Notes under the pieces: generated by a model
Told to the model about the DNA's origin: nothing
The model's input: the letters and a program-made list of their open reading frames with translations, nothing else
Databases searched by the model: none
Program-made: the position numbers and the translations under genes
Assembly (NCBI GenBank): GCA_964534315.1
Contig: CAZHOV010000002.1
Location: 1 to 64,000 of the forward strand
Direction: 5' to 3'
Source: CAZHOV01 sp964534315
Lineage (GTDB): Bacteria > Bacteroidota > Bacteroidia > Chitinophagales > Saprospiraceae
DNA: 64,000 nucleotides
Shown: positions 18,175 through 27,060 of the stretch, one piece after another
Layout: the number at the start of each line of letters is the position of its first letter
Numbering within the stretch: position 1 is the first letter of the stretch

Positions 18175-19710
18175 GTGAATATTCGTATCGAAAAGCTTCT
18201 TCTAGCTGGCTTTTTTCTCTCTCTAATGGTTTTAGGCACAGGTTGTACAAAATTTGAACGAATTGACAATATTCAACCGGGCACCTATAACCCTGAATTT
18301 GCCATCCCCCTCTTTCAATCTAAAGGAAATTTCAGGCAGATCATGGAGCAGTTTAATGATGACTTCTCCTCGATCATTTTTGAAGGAGACGGGAAAATGC
18401 GTATCAACTACATAGGCGAGGTCGCCACTATTGGTAAAGAATATGTGCTCGAAAATCTGCCTCCCGCGCTAATTGCTACAGCGGTTGATTCGATCACCTA
18501 TTTTCCCTTAGACCTGCCAGATGGCATTTCTATTAGTAAAGTAAAATTTAGCGGGGGCACGATTAACCTGCTGGCCACCTCCGCCATTGAGGATCATTTC
18601 TCTGTAACGATTCAAGTCCCGCAACTGACTAAAGACGGCATACCTTTTGAAGAAACGATCGGAGGCCTTTACCTGGGCTCCACTCCCGTTGCTGCTTTTA
18701 AGTTTAACATTCCGCTGGACGGTTACGAAATGACACCCGAAAATGATTCGCTGCTGGTAAATTACAGTGCCACCGTCAATGGTGAAAGCGTACTACTCGA
18801 ACAGGTGGTCGTTACGCTTTCAAACTATGACTATACCTATATCGAAGGATTCCTGGGCACCCAAACAGAACCGATTATCGGAGAAGAGATCGAATTTGAT
18901 TATTTCGAAAACTGGTCGAACGGCGACATCTTCTTTGAAGATCCCAAAATCAATATTACCGTCCTCAATTCTTTTGGATTTCCTATAGCAGCCCAAATCA
19001 ATACCTTTAATATAAAATATAAAGATGGCCATGTCGAAACCCTCGAAAGCCCCGCACTTGACGATGGTATCGACTTTCCCTATCCCGGATTCGACCAGAT
19101 AGGCGAAACCATTACTTCCATCTTCACCTTTGATCAAACCAACTCCAATATCCGGGAGGTCATTAGCGCCGATCTGGCTTCTCTGACTTACGATATGGAT
19201 GCTATCGCTAACCCAGACGGAGATAGCACGCTGGTCGGCTTTATGACCGATAGCAGCTCTTTAACCGTGCAGTTTGAAGTAGATCTACCTATCTACGGCA
19301 CCTTCGAGAACTACCTGACCCAGGATACCTTCGAAGCTGAATTTGATGGCTACGAAAATGTTGAGGAAGCCGAATTTAAAGTGGTCGCAGACAACGGCAT
19401 ACCCATGGAAGCCGTCGTCCAATTTTATTTTTACGATCAGGAAAATATGCTATTCGACTCCTTGCTCCCCGCTCCCAAACGCTTCATTGAAGGGGCCACG
19501 GTAGACGGGAACGGAGATGTCACCGGTATCGCTACCACAACTACTTTTGTCGAAGTCTTACAGCCTCGTTTCGAACGACTAAAACAGGCCGCAAAGGTGC
19601 TCATGGAAGTAAATTACTCTTCAACAAATACAGGAGGCGAAACGGTCAGAGTGCTCTCTGAACAGGCATACGACGTGCGTGTCGGCATGAAGCTCAAATA
19701 TCGCGAATAA
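18175..19710 (+). CDS. Hypothetical large lipoprotein
   Basis: A 511-residue protein beginning at a GTG. A signal of about 22 residues ends in the lipobox LGTGC, so it should be lipidated and envelope-anchored. The mature part is all-beta in character, acidic and rich in Asp/Thr/Asn, with conserved-looking strands such as NPEFAIPLFQSKGNFRQIME at the start. No enzymatic motif is visible. It lies 34 nt upstream of a DUF5723-like barrel protein, and such lipoprotein plus barrel pairs are common in Bacteroidota, so a shared outer-membrane role is likely. The function is unknown. Confidence 0.7.
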   Translation: MNIRIEKLLLAGFFLSLMVLGTGCTKFERIDNIQPGTYNPEFAIPLFQSKGNFRQIMEQFNDDFSSIIFEGDGKMRINYIGEVATIGKEYVLENLPPALIATAVDSITYFPLDLPDGISISKVKFSGGTINLLATSAIEDHFSVTIQVPQLTKDGIPFEETIGGLYLGSTPVAAFKFNIPLDGYEMTPENDSLLVNYSATVNGESVLLEQVVVTLSNYDYTYIEGFLGTQTEPIIGEEIEFDYFENWSNGDIFFEDPKINITVLNSFGFPIAAQINTFNIKYKDGHVETLESPALDDGIDFPYPGFDQIGETITSIFTFDQTNSNIREVISADLASLTYDMDAIANPDGDSTLVGFMTDSSSLTVQFEVDLPIYGTFENYLTQDTFEAEFDGYENVEEAEFKVVADNGIPMEAVVQFYFYDQENMLFDSLLPAPKRFIEGATVDGNGDVTGIATTTTFVEVLQPRFERLKQAAKVLMEVNYSSTNTGGETVRVLSEQAYDVRVGMKLKYRE

Positions 19711-19744
19711 ACCCCAATTGCTACTGTCCACTAATTTTCTAATA

Positions 19745-21091
19745 ATGAAGTATATAGCTACCATCATAACCACCGTGCTATTAACCGGCACACTTCTGTA
19801 TGGCCAACAGGAAATCAGCCTGCCGATGATGCGCCACGTCTGGCAGTCCCAAAATTCAAATCCAGCTTTTCTTACCGACTTTGGACCAACACTCGGCGTC
19901 TTTAGCGGTTATCAAAATATTTTGCTACCCGCTACCTACAATGAACTGATCGTTGAATACACCGATGATGAAGGAGAACTAGTAAGAAGCGTGGATGGAG
20001 ACGAATTATTCCTGAGGTCTGATGACGAAAATACCATTCTGATCAATCTCGAACTGGGAACCCTTTCCGGAAGCTTTATCTGGAAGGATTTTCATTTTGC
20101 TATTCACCATGTATTCAAGCAAAACCGATACTGGGATTATTCTAAACAAACGTTGGATTTAATTTGGAATGGAAATGCTCAATATGTGGGGGAAGAAATT
20201 CCCATTGAACTCGATATGCACATCACGGCTTATCACGAATATGGCCTGGGTATTGCCCGCCAGTTCAAGAACTTTTCTGTGGGTGCCCGTGTAAAATTAC
20301 TCTCGGGAGTAGGTGATATTTCTGCCGAAAACAACTCGGGCTCCCTGTTTACCGACGGTGATATCTATCAGCTCACGCTGAATTCGGACTACCGCCTGAA
20401 TTCAGCCGGTAAATTGAGGATGGATAGCATAAGCGATATCCGCACATCCATAGATAAATACGAACCTGCCGACCTGTTAACCAACAACCTTGGAGTAGCC
20501 TTTGACTTTGGCGTTCAATGGCAGGTCAATGAAAAGCTCAATCTGAATGCAAGTATCGTGGACCTGGGCGGGATAAATTGGACGAATGATGTGCGAAACT
20601 ATACCAGCCTCGGTCAATATGAATATCAAGGACTCAATTTCGATAATGTCTTTGGCCTGGATTCCCTCTCTATCGATCAGGCGCTGGATACCCTTGAAAC
20701 CATCTTTTCTTTTGAAGAAACAGAGGAAAGTTACTATAGCTCACTTCCCCTCAGGCTTTATGTCGGCGGCTCCTTTCAGGTTAGCGAAGCCTTTCGGTTG
20801 GGAGGGTTATTTTACTCCGAATTCTACCGTAGTAAAACGATTCCCGCCCTGGCAATCAACGGAACCTGGAATATGACCGACTGGCTGACCGTCGGATTGA
20901 CCTACAGCTGGCGAAATGAGCGATTTGATAATTTCGGATTCAATGCGGTGGCTCAATTTGGGCCCATTCAGATCTATGGCGCCACCGATAATCTGATCAA
21001 TGCTTTCAGGCCTTATAATTCACAAAGTGCTAATGTAAGAGCAGGCCTCAATGTCTTGTTCGAAAAGAAAAATAAAGACGCCGATAATTAG
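19745..21091 (+). CDS. DUF5723-like outer-membrane beta-barrel protein
   Basis: A 448-residue protein. The start at 19745 gives the signal peptide KYIATIITTVLLTGTLLYGQ. After the signal it has the NPAF motif (QSQNSNPAFLTDFGPTLGVF) and then paired strands with alternating aromatic residues typical of porin-like barrels (LPLRLYVGGSFQVSEAFRLG; WLTVGLTYSWRNERF). This resembles DUF5723 and, more distantly, PorP/SprF barrels; no T9SS neighbour is nearby, so the PorP role is not claimed. It is probably co-transcribed with the lipoprotein gene upstream. Confidence 0.65.
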   Translation: MKYIATIITTVLLTGTLLYGQQEISLPMMRHVWQSQNSNPAFLTDFGPTLGVFSGYQNILLPATYNELIVEYTDDEGELVRSVDGDELFLRSDDENTILINLELGTLSGSFIWKDFHFAIHHVFKQNRYWDYSKQTLDLIWNGNAQYVGEEIPIELDMHITAYHEYGLGIARQFKNFSVGARVKLLSGVGDISAENNSGSLFTDGDIYQLTLNSDYRLNSAGKLRMDSISDIRTSIDKYEPADLLTNNLGVAFDFGVQWQVNEKLNLNASIVDLGGINWTNDVRNYTSLGQYEYQGLNFDNVFGLDSLSIDQALDTLETIFSFEETEESYYSSLPLRLYVGGSFQVSEAFRLGGLFYSEFYRSKTIPALAINGTWNMTDWLTVGLTYSWRNERFDNFGFNAVAQFGPIQIYGATDNLINAFRPYNSQSANVRAGLNVLFEKKNKDADN

Positions 21092-21175
21092 GCTTTTTTT
21101 ACTTTACGTCAACCGGAAGTCTTAAATTTGTGTTCTATTTACAGAGAAGTTCTCTTCATTGTAAAAACACGCCAT

Positions 21176-23251
21176 ATGATATCAACAAATGTGAAGATTG
21201 AAAAAGCTATTTTAAGAAAGGCCTTTACGCACCTGGTAACCGCCAAAACCATGACTGAAGTTTACGAAGATAACTTCAAATTGGTATCCAAATATGTTCA
21301 CGCCACTTCCCGCGGTCATGAAGCCATACAGATAGCTACAGGAATTTTACTTAAGCCCCAGGATTATCTCTCCGCCTATTATCGGGATGACGCATTTTTA
21401 TTGTCAATTGGCATGGAGCCCTATCAGCTGATGCTCCAGTTGATGGCCAAAAAAGATGATCCTTTTTCTGCAGGCCGATCCTACTATTCGCATCCCAGCT
21501 TAAAAGACCCCGACAAGCCCAAGATCCCGCACCAATCTTCAGCAACGGGTATGCAAGCCATCCCCGCTACCGGTGTAGCGATGGGGATTCAATACAAAGA
21601 AAAACTAGGTATCGACGATAAGCAGGTAGGAGCTGAAAAGCCCATTGTGGTCTGCTCGTTGGGAGATGCTTCAATTACAGAAGGAGAAGTATCCGAAGCT
21701 TTCCAAATGGCTGCCTTAAAGCAATTTCCGATCCTCTATCTTATACAGGATAATGACTGGGATATTTCAGCCAATGCCGAAGAAACCCGGGCACAAGATG
21801 CCGCTGAATTCATCCAAGGCTTTCACGGGATCGAAGTGCGTTCCATCAACGGGAGCGATTTTGCTGAATGCTATTCAACGCTGCAAGAGGTGGTCTCCAC
21901 CATCAGAGCAGAGAGAAGACCTTTCCTTGTTCATGCCAGTGTGCCTTTACTTAACCACCACACTTCCGGTGTACGAAAAGAATGGTATCGGGACGATCTG
22001 GAAGAACATCAATCCAGAGATCCTTACCCCGTTCTAATCAACCAAATGCTGGAAGAAGGCTTCAAACATAGTGAACTCAATAAAATAGAAAAGCAAGTAA
22101 AAGAAAAGGTGCTGGCCGATTTTGAAAAGGCCCGCAACGCAGAAGATCCCAAACCGGAAGATCTGTTCACACACGCCTTTGCGCCCACCCCCATTACCGA
22201 AGAAACAGGAGAGCGTGCTCCGGAAGGAAAAGATGAAAAGGTAATGGTGGATTGTGCTTTATTTGCAGTAGAAGAACTGATGCGGAAACACCCCGAATGT
22301 TTGTTGTACGGGCAGGATGTCGGTGGCAGGCTGGGCGGCGTATTCCGGGAAGCTGCCACCCTTGCGCAGAAATTTGGCGATGATCGGGTATTTAATACGC
22401 CTATTCAAGAAGCTTTTATCATTGGCAGCACCGTGGGTATGTCAGCCACCGGATTGAAGCCGATCGTAGAGGTTCAATTTGCCGATTATATCTGGCCGGG
22501 ATTAAATCAGTTATTCACCGAAGTCAGTCGATCCTGCTATCTGTCAAATGGAAAATGGCCGGTAAGTTGTATCATTAGAGTGCCCATCGGAGCTTATGGA
22601 AGCGGCGGCCCCTATCACTCCTCCAGCGTAGAATCTGTCGTTACAAATATCAGAGGAATAAAGATCGCCTACCCCAGCAATGGTGCTGACTTAAAAGGGT
22701 TAATGAAAGCAGCCTATTACGATCCTAATCCAGTGGTCATCTTTGAGCACAAAGGCCTTTATTGGTCGAAGGTGAAAGGGACAGAAGCCGCCCGTACAGT
22801 CGAACCAGGCGAAGATTATGTATTGCCGTTCGGCAAAGCCAGCCAACCGCTCTTAGCGGATGAAAAGGCTATTGAAAAAGGAGATACGCTGCTGGTTGTC
22901 ACCTACGGCATGGGGGTCCACTGGGCGTTAAACGCTGCTAAATCATTTGAAGGACGCATTGAGATCATAGATCTTCGCACCTTGTCCCCCCTCGATATAG
23001 ATACGGTTCTGGAAAGTGTCAAGAAACACAACAAGTGCCTGGTTGTTACAGAAGAACCGGTGAACAACAGCTTTGCCCAAAGCATCGCCGCCAGGATTCA
23101 GGAAAGTTGTTTCGAATACCTCGACGGTCCCGTCCGCGTCATCGGCTCCGAAAATATGCCGGCGATTCCGCTAAATTCGGTACTAGAGCAAACTATGCTG
23201 CCTTCTATTGAAAAGGTGGAAAAAGCCATTGGGGAATTGTTGGATTATTAA
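21176..23251 (+). CDS. 2-oxoacid dehydrogenase E1, fused alpha and beta subunits
   Basis: A 691-residue thiamine-diphosphate enzyme joining E1-alpha (about 1-330) and E1-beta (about 350-691), as in fused branched-chain or pyruvate-type E1 components of Bacteroidota. E1-alpha shows GHEAIQIATGILL, YYRDDAFLL and the ThDP/Mg motif beginning CSLGDASITEGEVSEAF and ending IQDNDWDIS. E1-beta shows LYGQDVGGRLGGVFR, FNTPIQEAFIIGSTVGMSA and VPIGAYGSGGPYHSSSVE. The ATG at 21176 is preferred over an upstream one because the chain then starts at the normal E1 helix. E2 and E3 are not in the window, so the substrate is uncertain; branched-chain 2-oxoacids are the best guess. Confidence 0.85.
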   Translation: MISTNVKIEKAILRKAFTHLVTAKTMTEVYEDNFKLVSKYVHATSRGHEAIQIATGILLKPQDYLSAYYRDDAFLLSIGMEPYQLMLQLMAKKDDPFSAGRSYYSHPSLKDPDKPKIPHQSSATGMQAIPATGVAMGIQYKEKLGIDDKQVGAEKPIVVCSLGDASITEGEVSEAFQMAALKQFPILYLIQDNDWDISANAEETRAQDAAEFIQGFHGIEVRSINGSDFAECYSTLQEVVSTIRAERRPFLVHASVPLLNHHTSGVRKEWYRDDLEEHQSRDPYPVLINQMLEEGFKHSELNKIEKQVKEKVLADFEKARNAEDPKPEDLFTHAFAPTPITEETGERAPEGKDEKVMVDCALFAVEELMRKHPECLLYGQDVGGRLGGVFREAATLAQKFGDDRVFNTPIQEAFIIGSTVGMSATGLKPIVEVQFADYIWPGLNQLFTEVSRSCYLSNGKWPVSCIIRVPIGAYGSGGPYHSSSVESVVTNIRGIKIAYPSNGADLKGLMKAAYYDPNPVVIFEHKGLYWSKVKGTEAARTVEPGEDYVLPFGKASQPLLADEKAIEKGDTLLVVTYGMGVHWALNAAKSFEGRIEIIDLRTLSPLDIDTVLESVKKHNKCLVVTEEPVNNSFAQSIAARIQESCFEYLDGPVRVIGSENMPAIPLNSVLEQTMLPSIEKVEKAIGELLDY

Positions 23252-23277
23252 TTTTTTGTTGAATTGTGGAAGTGTTG

Positions 23278-23366
23278 AACTGTTGAATCGAGCAATGGCG
23301 TTTTTCAACAATTCAACAGTTAAGCACTTGGTCAAAATAATTCACTTATTTTGACCAAGTGCTTAA
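23278..23366 (+). terminator. Compound hairpin region after the E1 gene
   Basis: Two consecutive stem-loops lie here. AACTGTTGAAT (23278-23288) pairs with ATTCAACAGTT (23311-23321). A perfect 21-bp stem starting TTAAGCACTTGG (23320-23340) pairs with 23346-23366 across a 5-nt loop. They end 20 nt before the SDR start codon. This is a probable terminator for the E1 transcript, though no strong T-tract follows. Confidence 0.5.
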
Positions 23367-23386
23367 CCAATTAAACAGACCCAAAA

Positions 23387-24184
23387 ATGAAATCCCTCAC
23401 CAACAAAGTAATCTGGATTACCGGCGCCTCCTCCGGAATAGGAGAGGCTCTGGCGAAGGAGTTGGCCCAGCACGATGCCCGGCTAATCCTATCGGCAAGG
23501 CGAGAAGAAGAGTTGAAAAGGGTGCAACGTGAATTGCCGGATGCAGGAGATTACTGCCATATTTTACCACTCGATCTGGAACAGCATGAAGAAATACCCG
23601 GAAAGGTGGAGCAGGCTATTCAATTGTTTGGACAAGTAGATGTGCTCGTCAATAACGGGGGCATTAGTCAGCGGTCCTTGATTGAGGATACCGATTTTGT
23701 GGTATTTAAGCGCTTGATGGACATCAACTACCTGGGAACCATCCGGCTGACCAATACTTTATTGCCGCACTTCATAGAGCGCCAGACAGGCCATTATGTA
23801 ACGGTAACCAGTCTGATGGGAAAATTTGCTTCCCCGTTGAGAAGCGGGTACTGCGGCGCCAAACATGCGCTACATGGATATTTTGACGCCTTGCGGCTGG
23901 AGCAGGAGCAAAATGGCGTACAGATAACTCTTGTTTGTCCCGGTTTTATCAATACTAATGTATCCAAAAACGCCTTTACCGGCGATGGCTCCCCCCAGCA
24001 AAAAATGGATAACGCCACAGCAAAGGGGCTATCCCCTGAAGCATGTGCCCAAAAAATGGTTAAAGCGATCCAAAAAGAAAAAAGAGAAGTTTATATCGGC
24101 AAGCGGGAGGTTATGGGCATCTATCTAAAGCGCTTTTTTCCTGGTTTATTGCACCGGGTGGTGAAGCGGTCGGCGGTGACGTAG
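23387..24184 (+). CDS. SDR family oxidoreductase
   Basis: A 265-residue classical short-chain dehydrogenase. The cofactor-binding motif is TGASSGIG at residues 12-19, with NNGGIS in place of NNAG around residue 90. The catalytic set is Ser142 (TSLMG), Tyr155 and Lys159 (YCGAK). An Arg-rich start to the second strand (LSARREEELKR) favours NADPH. A basic C-terminal extension ending FFPGLLHRVVKR resembles DHRS7-type members that associate with membranes. The substrate is unknown. It follows a strong hairpin and probably has its own promoter. Confidence 0.87.
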   Translation: MKSLTNKVIWITGASSGIGEALAKELAQHDARLILSARREEELKRVQRELPDAGDYCHILPLDLEQHEEIPGKVEQAIQLFGQVDVLVNNGGISQRSLIEDTDFVVFKRLMDINYLGTIRLTNTLLPHFIERQTGHYVTVTSLMGKFASPLRSGYCGAKHALHGYFDALRLEQEQNGVQITLVCPGFINTNVSKNAFTGDGSPQQKMDNATAKGLSPEACAQKMVKAIQKEKREVYIGKREVMGIYLKRFFPGLLHRVVKRSAVT

Positions 24185-24192
24185 GGGGTATG

Positions 24193-24234
24193 AATAATGA
24201 ATAGTTAATAATGAATAATTAATAATTAATAATT
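24193..24234. repeat. Heptanucleotide tandem repeat (six units)
   Basis: Six consecutive 7-nt units, AATAATG, AATAGTT, AATAATG, AATAATT, AATAATT, AATAATT, sit just after the SDR stop. A longer array with a related unit is at 50431-50530. Confidence 0.7.
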
Positions 24235-24292
24235 TAGGGTTAAGTACTACTCGTTAAGCTTTGGTTTCACCTAAGCTTGCGTTTCAGCAAAA

Positions 24293-25204
24293 CTACACCC
24301 ACACCAATTTCCCCGCATCCAACGCTTCCTCGCCATCAAAGCGATAGGCGGTGAGGACGCCGCCTTTGGCTACGCTGTAGTCGAGGCAGCAGGCGTTGGG
24401 GGTCAGTAGTTGGGGCGTGCCTCGTAGCCAGTAATGGCCAAAGAAGACTGGTCGCTCCCGGGATGAATAATAAGCCGTATCCGTTCCTGAGAAAGGGAGG
24501 TGATCGAGCCCCTGACCGGGCAGTACACTCATCGCCTGGAAGGACTTCCCGACCGGATTTATCCACCATTTAGTTCGGATCTCTCGTCTTTCGTGGCCAT
24601 CTTTGTCATGGAAGCTATAGCCTGCGGGGAGCTCCAATTCTTTGCCCTTGCAAGTTATCTCGACCGATTGGTAAAGCGGGGTGCCTTTCTCTGCGGCCGT
24701 CGGTAGCAACGCTTCCGGGATGGTAGCATCGGGTAAAACCTCTTTTAGGTAGTTGATGGTCTCGACATCCCAGCAGGCATGTAGGGCCCGCAGGTGGGGT
24801 GTCTCCAGGTATAGGGGCAAGGTCTTGAACCACGCTATAGCTGCCGCATAGTCATCCTTTCGGGTACCGTATTGTTCCAGGGTAGCAGCGTGTTGACGGA
24901 CGTTTTTCTCTGTATGTGGGCGCAGGTAGCCGCCTCCTTCGCGGGGCGTATTGAAGCAGATGGCATTGAATTCATGGTTGCCGCACAAGGCCACTGCACT
25001 GCCGGCATCGACCATAGCCCGCACCAGCTTTACCACACGAGGGCTATCCGGCCCCCGATCAATGTAATCACCCATAAAGACCACACGCCGCTCAGGATGC
25101 CGGTAGGCATTGCCCCGCTGGTTATAACCGAGCTTTCGCAACAGGGCTTCCAAGCGGTCGGCATGTCCGTGGATGTCGCCGATAAGGTCGAGGGGGTTGA
25201 TCAT
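24293..25204 (-). CDS. Calcineurin-like metallophosphoesterase
   Basis: A 303-residue protein with the phosphoesterase motifs in order: GDIHGH (residues 9-14), GDYIDRGPDS near 45-55 and GNHE near 77. A later His appears in FFGHYWLRG near residue 250. The arrangement resembles symmetrical diadenosine tetraphosphatase/PrpE-like enzymes, but the chain is longer than PrpE and the C-terminal half is divergent. No signal peptide, so it is cytoplasmic; it binds two metal ions by family rule. The substrate (dinucleoside polyphosphate or phosphoprotein) is not determinable. It stands alone on the minus strand at the edge of the accessory region. Confidence 0.85.
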   Translation of the reverse strand: MINPLDLIGDIHGHADRLEALLRKLGYNQRGNAYRHPERRVVFMGDYIDRGPDSPRVVKLVRAMVDAGSAVALCGNHEFNAICFNTPREGGGYLRPHTEKNVRQHAATLEQYGTRKDDYAAAIAWFKTLPLYLETPHLRALHACWDVETINYLKEVLPDATIPEALLPTAAEKGTPLYQSVEITCKGKELELPAGYSFHDKDGHERREIRTKWWINPVGKSFQAMSVLPGQGLDHLPFSGTDTAYYSSRERPVFFGHYWLRGTPQLLTPNACCLDYSVAKGGVLTAYRFDGEEALDAGKLVWV

Positions 25205-25725
25205 GAAATTTATTTTTTTGGCTCGCAGGCATGAAGGTACTGAATTTTCGAGTGGTATCAGCTAAAATTTGCACTACGTAGTTTTACGTTCCTAAAACCT
25301 AAACCTTAAGTTAATGGGAGATTCGATTTCAATAAAATAGAAAAACCGTTCCCGCGCCCTTTATCCCTGAAAGCCTGTGTTGGCCGGATAGTTTTTTTTA
25401 AAATATTGATGATCCAAATGTAAATATCCGAATCTCACCTTAAATTAAACTATCGAAGCTCAAAACCGATTCGGAAAAGAGGCCATTATTTTTCAAGTAA
25501 GCGTATAGCCTGATAATCTATTTATTGCAAAAGTTCAATACCTATCGGAGAAGGTGTCCTTGTTTTCGAGTAAGCGCGTAGCGATTACAACCTCTGTAGC
25601 CAAATTTATAGGGCCTATTGATCAGGCGCATAGCGACTGGCACCTCCACGGGTTAGATTGATCTATTTTTATTGATCATATCCATATAAATACACGACAA
25701 TTTGCATGATACAACCCACAGATTC
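25205..25725. other. Intergenic region with degenerate ~60-70-nt repeats
   Basis: No gene seen on either strand. Similar short blocks recur: TTCAAGTAAGCGTATAGCC (25492-25510), TTCGAGTAAGCGCGTAGCG (25565-25583) and a weaker GATCAGGCGCATAGCG (25620-25635). They look like decayed copies of one structured unit. The metallophosphoesterase promoter should lie at the left end. Confidence 0.45.
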
Positions 25726-26940
25726 CTAGTACAAAAAACCAAACAGCCATAGCGGTAATCGCCGGGCGGTTGCTACTTCAACATGATCGGAAACTACCCA
25801 GGCATTTTCTTTTGCTCCGATCTGAGCAGTAGATTTTCCTGCCCCGCCTACTTCAAAAAGGTAACTTTGATCTACTAAAAAATCTCCTCCCTTTCTAGGG
25901 TACCGGACTTCATGGTTGGCGCCAACTTGGTTGAGAAAAAAAGTTTCTCTTAAACTACCCATGTTTATTGCTCTGCCTTCGGCGAGGGCGTGAGCTAGAT
26001 TGGGATTTTGCAGATATAACTTTTCCGGCTTGTTGAGTAAGCTGACCCCTTTTGCCTCGCTGTATAGCAACTGTAGCAGGTCGGCTCTTCCAAGGTATTG
26101 CAGATATTTTATGAGGGTCTCCCGGGAGAGGCTCAGTTGACGGCTGAGTTTTTGAATGTTTGGTTTGAAAGGCATCATTTCCGTGAGCAACCCCAGTAAC
26201 TTCTTGATATTCAATGATGCGCCATAGTCGACCTTAAAAACGGCGGGGATGTCTGACTCAATAACAACATTGACGATCTGGCGTAGTCGCTCAGCATAGC
26301 CTTCCGGATCTTCCTTAAAAAAAGGATAATATCCGTATTTTAGATAGGGCTCAAAAAGTTGGATGGGCCGGATTTTTTGAGAAATCTCAAGCGACAAAGG
26401 GACAGCCTCCGCCAACAACTCCTCAAGGGTAAAAGAAGGAAAGCGTTGCCCTTCAGCAAAATGAAGGTATTCCCGGAACGAAAGGCCATGCAGTTGATAA
26501 ATCCGGGCTCTCCGACTCAGGTCCCCTTCCCCGCGCAGGATTTCAGTGGTCGAAGAGCCACTAACCAGTAGCTGTAAAGTAGGAAACTGATCATAAATGA
26601 TCTTGATTTCTCTTGACCATTCCGGATACTTGTGGACCTCATCGAGTGCGAGTAGCTTACCACCCCGTTGTACGAAAGCTTCTGCCAAAGCTACCAGGGT
26701 GTGTTGCGAAAAAAACAGGTGGTCAAGGCTGGCATAAAGAGCGGTCCCTCCCGGAGGAAACTGTTCTTGCAGGTACTGTAATAAAAGGGTGGTTTTGCCT
26801 ACTCCGCGTGCACCGACAATAATATTTAACTGGTTCTTCCTGTTGATCCGCTCCCAAAGATAGCGCTTAAAAGTAGTAGACACCCGGCCTACGCGCTGCG
26901 TAGACCAAGTTTGCAATTTTTCAATTTCCGTTGACTCCAT
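25726..26940 (-). CDS. AAA_14/DUF4143-type ATPase with degenerate nuclease-like C-terminus
   Basis: A 404-residue P-loop ATPase. Walker A is GARGVGKTT (residues 43-51) and Walker B is LLALDEVHKYPEW (about 96-108). A sensor-like LLVSGSSTTEI follows. The C-terminal half is the DUF4143 region, with a winged-helix-like part (IQKLSRQLSLSRETLIKYL) and a final alpha/beta domain. In related proteins that domain has a D...ExK core; here the equivalent FLVDQSYLFEVGG keeps Asp and Glu but has Gly instead of Lys, so any nuclease activity is probably lost. It lies 120 nt downstream of the helicase gene on the same strand, and a second, intact family member is at 30265. The function of the family is unknown. 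Confidence 0.82.
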   Translation of the reverse strand: MESTEIEKLQTWSTQRVGRVSTTFKRYLWERINRKNQLNIIVGARGVGKTTLLLQYLQEQFPPGGTALYASLDHLFFSQHTLVALAEAFVQRGGKLLALDEVHKYPEWSREIKIIYDQFPTLQLLVSGSSTTEILRGEGDLSRRARIYQLHGLSFREYLHFAEGQRFPSFTLEELLAEAVPLSLEISQKIRPIQLFEPYLKYGYYPFFKEDPEGYAERLRQIVNVVIESDIPAVFKVDYGASLNIKKLLGLLTEMMPFKPNIQKLSRQLSLSRETLIKYLQYLGRADLLQLLYSEAKGVSLLNKPEKLYLQNPNLAHALAEGRAINMGSLRETFFLNQVGANHEVRYPRKGGDFLVDQSYLFEVGGAGKSTAQIGAKENAWVVSDHVEVATARRLPLWLFGFLY

Positions 26941-27060
26941 TTTGCATTTTTATTCAAAAATGTTGAGTCCAATTTACACTTTTTTGAACGGAACTACAAG
27001 GTGGATAGCGTAAAAGGCTGCCTAAACAGGGGGGGTAAGGCTATATTTTTAACCGATCCC

